18,533 bases of DNA. Origin: an uncultured Ruminococcus sp. GTDB taxonomy: Bacteria; Bacillota; Clostridia; Oscillospirales; Ruminococcaceae. A model generated the notes under the pieces. It searched no databases and was not told the origin of the DNA. It saw nothing but the letters and a program-made list of their open reading frames with translations. Shown piece by piece: positions 1-6,583 of this stretch. Within the stretch, counting starts at the first letter, position 1, and each line of letters begins with the position of its first letter. The translations under genes and the position numbers were made by a program. The stretch covers positions 1 to 18,533 of the forward strand of contig CALANW010000005.1 in NCBI GenBank assembly GCA_937926145.1, in the 5' to 3' direction.

Positions 1-1
1 A

Positions 2-79
2 AGTGTAATGCTTGATGAAAATCTGTCTGAGTTCCAATACATAATCGATGGAGAGAAATGGAAAATTGTAAAGAAATAA
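2..79 (+). CDS. C-terminal tail of an unknown gene (truncated at window edge)
   Basis: An open frame enters from the left edge and ends at TAA 77-79, giving 25 residues ending in DGEKWKIVKK. The mixed acidic, aromatic and lysine-rich composition looks like a real protein end. It is too short to assign to a family. It does not look like the usual end of SbcD, which often sits upstream of sbcC. It runs on the same strand as the two genes that follow but is separated from them by about 100 bases containing a short repeat. Confidence 0.45.
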   Translation, partial: SVMLDENLSEFQYIIDGEKWKIVKK

Positions 80-124
80 ACAACTTCCAATTCTTCGGAC
101 ATATAAAATGAAGTACCCAATTCC

Positions 125-161
125 AATAATTACGCATTACGCATTAAGCATTACGCATTAA
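125..161. repeat. Tandem ACGCATTA-type intergenic repeat
   Basis: The unit ATTACGC/GCATTA is repeated about four times in 37 bases just before the ribosome binding site of the next gene. A related copy in reverse orientation lies at 16793-16825 and shares a 14-base core (AATTACGCATTACG). The AATTCGG-type copies at 3697-3730 and 4035-4068 have a similar look. This is a dispersed, AT-rich intergenic repeat family with no coding capacity. Confidence 0.7.
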
Positions 162-178
162 AAAAAGGGGGCGAAAGC

Positions 179-901
179 TTGAAAAAAACATTTCATATAA
201 ACGAAAAGCGGCTTGCCTCCGTGTTTGACCGCAGGCTTTTTCTTGCGAACATACCCCCGATGAGCCTTATGATAGCTTTGCTCGTTATCGTTATCATCTC
301 CGTGACGGCGGATATGAATATACCAAGCGTAATATATAAGTCGATTTTTTACGGAACGTATTTCTGCATAGCCTACAGCCTTATTGTATGCATCATCACG
401 GGGATTTTTGCCGACATCTCGATAAAAGCACACAAGGAACACACTTCGATAGAAATTTCCGACTCGCTTCTCATCATCTCCGAGCTTTATCAGACCGTTC
501 GGTGCGAGGGAAAGCTCCGTCACTACAAAAAGCTGTGGATAATCGACCTTAACGATGTTGAGGACGTTGAGTATGTGAAAAACTACATGATCATTCACGG
601 CAAGGCACGGTATTTTTGTCAGGACGCGGAGTGGCTCGGCTTCGAGCGGACGGAAAACGGAGTCGATTTCGACAACTGGTGGTACGATTCCAACGGCGGC
701 AAGACCGTTGACACCATTGAGATACACGATTTTTACACGGACGGCGAACGCATTGCCCAGCGAATTCTTTTCTGCCGCGACAAGATAGCCGAGCGCACAC
801 GCCGCCGCGAAGAATACCGCAGACGTATGCTTGAAATTGCCAAGAACACTCACCACAAGCGCGGCATTTCGGAAAAATACAAACCGCCTTATAAGAGATA
901 A
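179..901 (+). CDS. Membrane protein of unknown function, two TM segments
   Basis: A 240-residue protein that I do not recognise. The start is TTG at 179, chosen because AGGGGG lies about 7 bases upstream and the frame gives a basic N-terminus. A short cytosolic N-terminus is followed by two hydrophobic helices at about residues 27-46 and 57-78. A soluble region of about 160 residues follows, rich in beta-type sequence, W and Y, and the C-terminal 40 residues are strongly basic (R/K-rich). Two helices followed by a compact beta-rich domain recall bacterial PH-like membrane proteins, but no motif confirms this. It ends 15 bases before sbcC and is probably co-transcribed with it, although a functional link to DNA repair is not evident. 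Confidence 0.75.
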   Translation: MKKTFHINEKRLASVFDRRLFLANIPPMSLMIALLVIVIISVTADMNIPSVIYKSIFYGTYFCIAYSLIVCIITGIFADISIKAHKEHTSIEISDSLLIISELYQTVRCEGKLRHYKKLWIIDLNDVEDVEYVKNYMIIHGKARYFCQDAEWLGFERTENGVDFDNWWYDSNGGKTVDTIEIHDFYTDGERIAQRILFCRDKIAERTRRREEYRRRMLEIAKNTHHKRGISEKYKPPYKR

Positions 902-916
902 AACGAGGACAAAACT

Positions 917-3712
917 ATGAAACCGCTTGAACTTACGATATCCGCTTTCGGACCTTACGCAGACGAGGAACACATCGACTTTTCCAAGGTCGGCAGGGAC
1001 GGACTTTACCTTATCACGGGCGACACGGGCGCAGGCAAGACAACCGTTTTCGATGCGCTCATCTTCGCTTTGTACGGCACGGCGAGTGGAAATGTGCGCG
1101 TTTCGTCGATGTTCCGAAGCAAGTACGCTTCGCCCGAGAGCAAGACCTTTGTCGAGCTGAAATTTGAATACGGCGGCAAAATTTACACGATAAAGCGAAA
1201 CCCTCCCTACGCGCGAAAGGCTTTGCGCAAAACGAAGACGGAGAACGCCCTCATCGAAGAACCTGCGGGCGCGGAGCTTACCCTGCCCGACGGGAAAACT
1301 GTCAACGGCGTTTCGGGCGTAAACAAAATGATAAACTCGATAATCGGGCTTGACCGTGACCACTTTGCGCAGGTCGCAATGCTTTCGCAGGGGGATTTTC
1401 TGCGGCTTCTTTTTGCGCCTACAAAGGACAAGATAGACATTTTCCGCTCGCTTTTCGGCACGGAAAAATATCAGCGTCTGCAAAAGCGCATTGCCGATGA
1501 TATGTCTGCGGCAGCGAACAGCTTAAAGCTTATCGGCGTGAAAAACGGGCAGTACATTGCCGCTCTTTCCTGCGCCGAGGACAGCACTTTTTCCGAGGAG
1601 CTCGTCAGGCTAAAAGCCGAGCCGCTTCTGTTCGGTTCGGACGAGATAAATACGCTTGCGGATAAAATTATCGATGAGGACAGGTCTGCCCTTTCCGAGA
1701 CCGAAAAGCTTTCGGCGGAGCTTCTGACCGCTTCGGAAAAGCTTGCGGCGAAGATAGAACGCTCGAATATACGGCTTGATGCCGAGAAAAAGCTCAGCGA
1801 ATTGAACACAAGGATAGATGCTTCGGAGGTGCTGATGCCGAAGCTGAAAGAGCGCTTTTCCTCGGCTGAAACGGAATACGGAAAGGCTGACGGACTTGCC
1901 GAACAGATCACTCGTGAGCGTGAACGGCTTTCCGATTATGCGCAGCTGAGCCTTGAACGGAACACCGCAAAGGAAAAAAACAAGCTTGCGGAGCAGACCT
2001 CGGCGAAATGTGAAAATGCGAAAAAATCGGCTTTCACCGCCGAAAACAACATAAATGAATACGCCGCCGAACTCGAAACGATAAAAACAGCCGCCGAGGA
2101 TCAGGCTCGCCTTGAAGCCGCCTCCGCGGAGAAAAGCCGCATAATGTCCGAACTGAAAGCGTTCGCTTTTGAGGTCAAAGACTATATGGACGTTTGCGCC
2201 AATCTTGAAAATGCGCAGACTGAATATCTCACTGCGGCAAAGGCGGCTAACGATGATATTACGGCTTATAACACGCTCGAAAGGGCGTTTCTCGACAGTC
2301 AGGCAGGAGTTCTGGCGCAGAAGCTTTCGGTCGGCAAGCCTTGTCCCGTCTGCGGAAGCGTTGAACACCCTCACCCTGCGAAAATTCACGCCGCAAATGT
2401 CAGCGAAGACAAGTTGAAAGCTGCTCGGCTCCGTGCGGAAAATTCCCGTGAGAATGCTTCGCAGAAAAGCCGCACCGCAGGTGAACTTTCGGGCAGAGAA
2501 AACGCTCTGCGCAAGGCGGTTTCGGCAAAGGCGGAGAGCTATTTCGGCGAAATTCCGCTCGACGGCATAAAAAACCGCATCAAGCAGGACTTTGAGCGCG
2601 AAAAAGGCGAACTTGCGAAGATAATGCAGAATATCGCTCTCACCGAGGAGAAGAAAAAGCGCTGTGCGGAGCTTGCAAAGCTTACGGAAAAGGCGCAGGC
2701 GGAACAGAAAAGCTTCACCCGACTTGCATCGGAGCTTTCGGCGCAGGCGGCTTCGCTTTCGGCGCAGGCTCAGGCGGCAGAAGCGGCGGCGGAAAAACTT
2801 GCTTCAACGCTTGAATTTTCTGGTGAAGATGAGGCGAAGAAGCACCTTGTGGAATTGGAGAAAACGAGAAGCAGAATTTGCTCCGAATATGAATCGGCAA
2901 AATCGGAATTGGAAAAAACCTCGGCTGATATCGCTTCGCTGAAGTCGGCGGCTTCGGCTTACGCTTCACAGCTTAAGGAACTGCCTTTTGAGGACGCGGA
3001 AAAGCTTGCGGAGGAAAAAGCTTTGCTTGAAAGCAAACGACGTGAACTTGATTCTCGGAGATTGAAAATTTCATCGAGGATAGAAGCAAACACAACTGCG
3101 CTCAAAAATCTTTCAGACGGCTTCGGCGAGCAGGAAAAGGCAGAAAAGCGTTGTCAGATGCTTCGCTCGCTCTGTGACACGGCAGGCGGAACTCTCAACG
3201 GAAAAGAGAAAATAACGCTTGAAACCTACATTCAGACGGCATATCTGAAGCGCATCACCGATCGCGCGAATGTGCGTTTTATGGAGATGACGGACGGGCG
3301 TTATGAACTTGTGCGAAGCACGAATGCGGAGTCTTTGAGCGGCAAGAGCGGTCTGGAGCTTGATGTTATCGACCACTACAACGGCTCAGTGCGAAGCGTA
3401 AAGTCGCTTTCGGGCGGCGAATCGTTCGAAGCGGCGCTTTCGCTTGCGCTCGGACTTTCGGACGAGATATGCTCAAACTCGGGCGGCATACAGCTCCAGT
3501 CGATGTTCGTTGACGAGGGCTTCGGAACGCTTGACGAAGCGGCGCTGACGCAGGCTGTTGACACGCTCTGCAGGCTTTCGCAGAGCGGACGGACGGTCGG
3601 CATAATCTCCCACGTTGCCGAACTTAAAGAGCGCATTGACAGCAAGATAATCGTTACGAAAGATGTGCGTTCGGGAGAAAGCCACATCAGAGTGAAGAAT
3701 TCGGAATTATGA
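917..3712 (+). CDS. sbcC: SbcC, exonuclease SbcCD ATPase subunit (Rad50-like)
   Basis: A 931-residue SMC/Rad50-type ATPase. The N-terminal half-site has Walker A GDTGAGKTT at 35-43 and a Q-loop (LSQGD) with Q158. Two long coiled-coil arms (roughly 180-470 and 485-790) flank a zinc hook, CPVC, with C476 and C479. The C-terminal half-site has the ABC signature LSGGE at 831-835, Walker B (MFVDE, 863-867) followed by a D-loop, and a switch histidine in IISH. With the nuclease SbcD it opens hairpins and trims protein-blocked DNA ends. SbcD is not encoded in this window; it may lie upstream or elsewhere. The ATG start is supported by GAGGA 7 bases upstream. The last four codons and the stop lie inside a dispersed repeat (see 3697-3730). 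It is somewhat shorter than E. coli SbcC. Confidence 0.95.
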   Translation: MKPLELTISAFGPYADEEHIDFSKVGRDGLYLITGDTGAGKTTVFDALIFALYGTASGNVRVSSMFRSKYASPESKTFVELKFEYGGKIYTIKRNPPYARKALRKTKTENALIEEPAGAELTLPDGKTVNGVSGVNKMINSIIGLDRDHFAQVAMLSQGDFLRLLFAPTKDKIDIFRSLFGTEKYQRLQKRIADDMSAAANSLKLIGVKNGQYIAALSCAEDSTFSEELVRLKAEPLLFGSDEINTLADKIIDEDRSALSETEKLSAELLTASEKLAAKIERSNIRLDAEKKLSELNTRIDASEVLMPKLKERFSSAETEYGKADGLAEQITRERERLSDYAQLSLERNTAKEKNKLAEQTSAKCENAKKSAFTAENNINEYAAELETIKTAAEDQARLEAASAEKSRIMSELKAFAFEVKDYMDVCANLENAQTEYLTAAKAANDDITAYNTLERAFLDSQAGVLAQKLSVGKPCPVCGSVEHPHPAKIHAANVSEDKLKAARLRAENSRENASQKSRTAGELSGRENALRKAVSAKAESYFGEIPLDGIKNRIKQDFEREKGELAKIMQNIALTEEKKKRCAELAKLTEKAQAEQKSFTRLASELSAQAASLSAQAQAAEAAAEKLASTLEFSGEDEAKKHLVELEKTRSRICSEYESAKSELEKTSADIASLKSAASAYASQLKELPFEDAEKLAEEKALLESKRRELDSRRLKISSRIEANTTALKNLSDGFGEQEKAEKRCQMLRSLCDTAGGTLNGKEKITLETYIQTAYLKRITDRANVRFMEMTDGRYELVRSTNAESLSGKSGLELDVIDHYNGSVRSVKSLSGGESFEAALSLALGLSDEICSNSGGIQLQSMFVDEGFGTLDEAALTQAVDTLCRLSQSGRTVGIISHVAELKERIDSKIIVTKDVRSGESHIRVKNSEL

Positions 3713-3730
3713 ATTCGGAATGCGGAATTA
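3697..3730 (+). repeat. AATTCGG-type repeat overlapping the sbcC stop
   Basis: Reiterated AATTCGGAAT units cover the last codons of sbcC (N-S-E-L-stop) and the first bases after it. An inverted copy at 4035-4068 shares a core of about 19 bases, GAATTCGGAATGCGGAATT. The two copies bracket the gene-free stretch after sbcC. Confidence 0.75.
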
Positions 3731-3846
3731 TTTATATTTCTCATATTTGTCATAGAAACCCGTATTTCGTAGGGGCGAATTCAATTATAATTAACGAAAC
3801 TGCAACGATTTTTCGGCGCGCAAAAATGCCGCGAATAAAAACAAAA

Positions 3847-3889
3847 AGCAGCCCTGTTTTCAAAGTTTTTCCTTGAAAACAGGGCTGCT
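3847..3889. terminator. Bidirectional intrinsic terminator between sbcC and the rlmI operon
   Basis: A perfect 17-bp stem, 3847-3863 pairing with 3873-3889, has a 9-base loop. Read on the minus strand the stem is followed by a T-rich run (TTTTTGTTTTTATT), giving a strong terminator for the nrdD-rlmI operon. On the plus strand the following CGTTTATTTC is weaker but could end sbcC transcripts. Confidence 0.9.
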
Positions 3890-3969
3890 CGTTTATTTCA
3901 AAACGCCTTGCGGCGCGGGTCGGGCGACCCGTCCACTACAGAGATTTTGCCTAAAATATTGGGTTTGTA

Positions 3970-3998
3970 ACGGGCGGATATGGAATCCGCCCCTACGG
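3970..3998 (-). repeat. GTAGGGGCGGAT-type palindromic repeat
   Basis: On the minus strand this reads CGTAGGGGCGGATTCC followed by ATATCCGCCCG. The arms GGGCGGAT (3972-3979) and ATCCGCCC (3985-3992) form an 8-bp hairpin. Related copies are at 3768-3786 (+), 3916-3940 (-), 9807-9878 (paired) and a decayed one at 17205-17227 (+). Confidence 0.7.
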
Positions 3999-4034
3999 AA
4001 TTTAGTATTTCGCGATAAATTTACGGAGCAAAAA

Positions 4035-4068
4035 TAATTCCGAATTCCGCATTCCGAATTCCTAATTT
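4035..4068 (-). repeat. Inverted copy of the AATTCGG repeat
   Basis: This is the reverse complement of the core at 3697-3730, ending 4 bases before the stop of the RlmI-type methyltransferase. It closes the gene-free stretch on its right side. Confidence 0.7.
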
Positions 4069-4071
4069 AAC

Positions 4072-5301
4072 TCACACCACTTGGAACAAATAAAATTTCA
4101 GATAGTCCGTTTCGGGGACGTTCATCAAGGTCGGGTGGTCGGGGGACTGACGGCGGACTTCTATCAGCTTTAGCTGAACGTCTGCGTCCTTTGCTGCCGA
4201 CATGAGCATCTTCACGAAAAGCTCGTTGTTCATAAAGTGTGAGCAGCTGCACGTTGCGAGGTAGCCGCCCCTCGGCAGGAGCTTCATCGCACGGTAATTT
4301 ATCTCCTTGTAGCCGCGCTCTGCACTGCCGATAGTTCCGCGGCTTTTGGTGAATGCAGGCGGATCAAGGATTATCATATCATACGGTTTTTTCTTCTCTT
4401 CGGCAAGCTTCGGGAGGAGGTCAAATACGTTCGTGCAGAGGAAATCCATTCGGTCGTCCAGTCCGTTTTCCTGTGCGTTACGCTTCGCCATATCAACAGC
4501 GGTCTGCGAAACGTCAACGGCTGTAACGTGCTTTGCACCGCCCATTGCGGCGTTGAGGGCGAACGAACCCGTATGTGTAAAGCAGTCGAGAACGGTCTTG
4601 CCCTTGGCAATTTTCGCGGCGGCAAGGCGATTATACTTCTGGTCGAGGAAGAAGCCCGTTTTTTGTCCGTTTTCAACGTCAACGTGGTATTTTACGCCGT
4701 TTTCGCAGATAACAGTCTCAACCGAGTCGGGAATTCCCACGAAATCAGCCTTGTACCAGCCTTTTCCACACTCCATTCCCTCGAGTTCACGGATTGCAAC
4801 GTCGTTTCGCTCGAAAATTCCGCTTATCTTCTCGTTATCCTCGGCGAAAACCTCAACGAGCGCACGGAAAACATCGTCCTTTACAAGCTCCATACCGTAG
4901 GAAAGCACCTGCGTTACGAGCAGATCGTTGTAGCGGTCAACGGTAAGTCCCGGAAGCTCGTCCGCTTCGCCGAAAATGATACGGCAGCAGGAAATATCTT
5001 CGCCCATAACGGTCTTGCGGTAGTCGTAGGCGTACTTCACGCGGCGTTTCCAGAAGTTATAGTCGAATTTATCATTCGCATTTTTGGAGATGATGCGAAT
5101 TCTTATCTTGCTCTTTTCGCTAAGGAATCCACTGCCAAGGTATGAGCCTTTCTCGGAAAAAACATCGACGATGCCGCCGTTCGGTGCGCCGTCGGTGAGG
5201 CTTTCTATCTCGGTGTCATATATCCAGGGGTGACCTTTTTTCAGAGAAGCTTCGGCTTTCTTGGTGACAACTGCTTTCGGGTAGTTACGTTCACTTTTCA
5301 T
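4072..5301 (-). CDS. rlmI: RlmI-family class I SAM-dependent rRNA methyltransferase
   Basis: A 409-residue protein of the RlmI/YccW family (COG1092), which in E. coli makes 5-methylcytosine at position 1962 of 23S rRNA. The N-terminal 75 or so residues form a PUA-type RNA-binding domain (KKGHPWIYDTEI). The Rossmann methyltransferase domain shows motif I, VLDCFTHTGSFALN (237-250), an acidic motif II in VTAVDVS (259-265), motif IV LDPPAF (312-317), and the cysteine-containing CSCSH (351-355) expected of m5C enzymes. Length matches the family. AAAGGA lies about 10 bases before the ATG. It follows the phosphatase gene by 14 bases and is the last gene of the nrdD operon. The exact target base in this organism is inferred from the family. 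Confidence 0.88.
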   Translation of the reverse strand: MKSERNYPKAVVTKKAEASLKKGHPWIYDTEIESLTDGAPNGGIVDVFSEKGSYLGSGFLSEKSKIRIRIISKNANDKFDYNFWKRRVKYAYDYRKTVMGEDISCCRIIFGEADELPGLTVDRYNDLLVTQVLSYGMELVKDDVFRALVEVFAEDNEKISGIFERNDVAIRELEGMECGKGWYKADFVGIPDSVETVICENGVKYHVDVENGQKTGFFLDQKYNRLAAAKIAKGKTVLDCFTHTGSFALNAAMGGAKHVTAVDVSQTAVDMAKRNAQENGLDDRMDFLCTNVFDLLPKLAEEKKKPYDMIILDPPAFTKSRGTIGSAERGYKEINYRAMKLLPRGGYLATCSCSHFMNNELFVKMLMSAAKDADVQLKLIEVRRQSPDHPTLMNVPETDYLKFYLFQVV

Positions 5302-5315
5302 ATTTTAAATATCCT

Positions 5316-6044
5316 TTAGTCATGTCTTTCATCTTCGTTATCGAAACACTCGCAGAATCTTGCCGCGAATGCAGGCGGCTCACCTTTCACATAAAGGTGC
5401 GAAGTGTCGCCGAACGAACCCGTGCGGAAGTAGGCAATGCCCTTGCGGCGTTCCTCAGTGACGAGCGTTGTAACGGAGGTCGGAGCGGCGCAGAAGCCGT
5501 GCCAGAGCAGCACGGGCGAAATGCCGAGCAGATAGCCGAGCATCACGCACTCAACGCCGAAGTGGCAGAAAAGCACGATAGTATCATTGTTCGGTTTTTC
5601 GGCACGGTAATAGTTTCCCTCACGGACATAGCCGTTCTCGGCGAGAATTTTGTCCAGTCCGTCATAGACCTTTTTCGCTTCGTCAATGACATTGCCGTTC
5701 GCCATAAGCGGAGCTTTGTACCACTCGTCCTTGCTGTAATACTCGCTGACCTTTGTCCAGTCCTCGGGGAGCAAGTCCCACGGGATACGCTGTTCGCCGC
5801 TGTGTTCGTCCGTTATTTTAGCGTCAAACTCACGCAGCCACGGACATTCTTCGGCTGTGCGGCTCATCTTTTCGAGGGTATAAGCGGCTGTAGCTTTTGC
5901 TCTGCCGAGGGGCGAAACGTAAAATTTCTTTACATCAAGCTTTGATATGCGCTCGGAAAGAAACTCGGCTTCACGTTTGCCCTTTTCGGTCAAACCGTCT
6001 ATCTCGTAATTTGGGTCGCCGTGGCGGATAATCAGTATTTTCAT
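5316..6044 (-). CDS. Histidine phosphatase superfamily protein
   Basis: A 242-residue phosphoglycerate-mutase-like phosphatase. The catalytic RHG motif is at 7-9, with H8 the expected phospho-acceptor. The second basic residue is R48 in SPLGRAKA, an acidic residue is E72, and the second histidine H161 lies in FCHFG. Everything needed for phosphatase activity is present, but the substrate cannot be read from sequence. The gene starts 2 bases after the nrdG stop and has no clear ribosome binding site of its own, so translation is probably coupled to nrdG. Its place in an NrdR-type operon raises the possibility of a nucleotide or sugar-phosphate substrate, which is inference only. Confidence 0.88.
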   Translation of the reverse strand: MKILIIRHGDPNYEIDGLTEKGKREAEFLSERISKLDVKKFYVSPLGRAKATAAYTLEKMSRTAEECPWLREFDAKITDEHSGEQRIPWDLLPEDWTKVSEYYSKDEWYKAPLMANGNVIDEAKKVYDGLDKILAENGYVREGNYYRAEKPNNDTIVLFCHFGVECVMLGYLLGISPVLLWHGFCAAPTSVTTLVTEERRKGIAYFRTGSFGDTSHLYVKGEPPAFAARFCECFDNEDERHD

Positions 6045-6046
6045 AG

Positions 6047-6583
6047 TTATATATCACTCATTTTCAGTTTATAGGGGACAACTTCGCCGCTTTCGAGCGA
6101 CTTTTTCACATCGATTATGCGCTGGTTGGAAGAACCTCTGAAAACGAGTGAAACGTCCTTTAATTCTTCCTTGAACTCGCCGTCAACGAGCACATCGATG
6201 AGCGAGAGCATCTCGTCCGTGACCTCGCACCGAGCGCGGCTTTCGGAGAGCAGTTCTTCATCGAAAATATATCCCGAATAGCACCATACGTCCTTGTCGG
6301 GAAGCTCGGCGCGCACTCTTTCCAGCAGCTTTACAAGCTCGCGCTGATTATCGGGTTCAAACGGCTCGCCGCCGAGCAGCGAAAGTCCGTCAATGTAAGG
6401 AAAAGACAGCATTTTCATTATGCTGTCCTCTGTTTCCTTTGTGTAGACGCTGCCGAAGCCGAAATTCCACGTTTCTGGGTTAAAGCAGCCTTTGCAGTGG
6501 TGAGTGCAGCCCGAAACGAATAGCGAAACTCGGACTCCCTCGCCGTTTGCAATATCAAAATTCTTTATTTCACCGTAATTCAT
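6047..6583 (-). CDS. nrdG: NrdG, activase of anaerobic ribonucleotide reductase
   Basis: A 178-residue radical-SAM protein. The 4Fe-4S ligands are in CTHHCKGC (C26, C30, C33), the CxxxCxxC form. A family-typical FNPETW follows, and the SAM-binding GGEP is at 71-74. It transfers a radical from cleaved SAM to the glycine of NrdD in the cytoplasm. Its ATG overlaps the nrdD stop by one base (TAATG), so the two are translationally coupled, matching their function as partners. Length is normal for the family. Confidence 0.96.
   Translation of the reverse strand: MNYGEIKNFDIANGEGVRVSLFVSGCTHHCKGCFNPETWNFGFGSVYTKETEDSIMKMLSFPYIDGLSLLGGEPFEPDNQRELVKLLERVRAELPDKDVWCYSGYIFDEELLSESRARCEVTDEMLSLIDVLVDGEFKEELKDVSLVFRGSSNQRIIDVKKSLESGEVVPYKLKMSDI

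Larger units (their letters stand above)
3713..4071. other. Gene-free stretch between convergent genes, rich in palindromes
   Basis: No credible gene lies here. The stretch is bracketed by inverted AATTCGG repeats. It holds a 17-bp perfect terminator hairpin (3847-3889) and three members of a GTAGGGG-type palindromic repeat: one plus-strand copy at 3768-3786, and two minus-strand copies at 3916-3940 and 3970-3998. The last forms GGGCGGAT/ATCCGCCC. Inverted ends with internal palindromes would fit accumulation of small non-autonomous repeats at a convergent junction. Confidence 0.65.

Noticed and set aside
125..161. CRISPR array
   Set aside because: The repeat units are 7-8 bases with no spacers, and no cas genes are present.
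158..1483. Minus-strand open frame of 441 codons across the membrane gene and the start of sbcC
   Set aside because: It lies opposite two well-supported genes, has no recognisable domain or ribosome site, and reflects codon bias of the true strand.
1610..2389. Minus-strand open frame of 259 codons inside sbcC
   Set aside because: It is antisense to the SbcC coiled-coil and zinc hook, and the translation is low-complexity with no family features.
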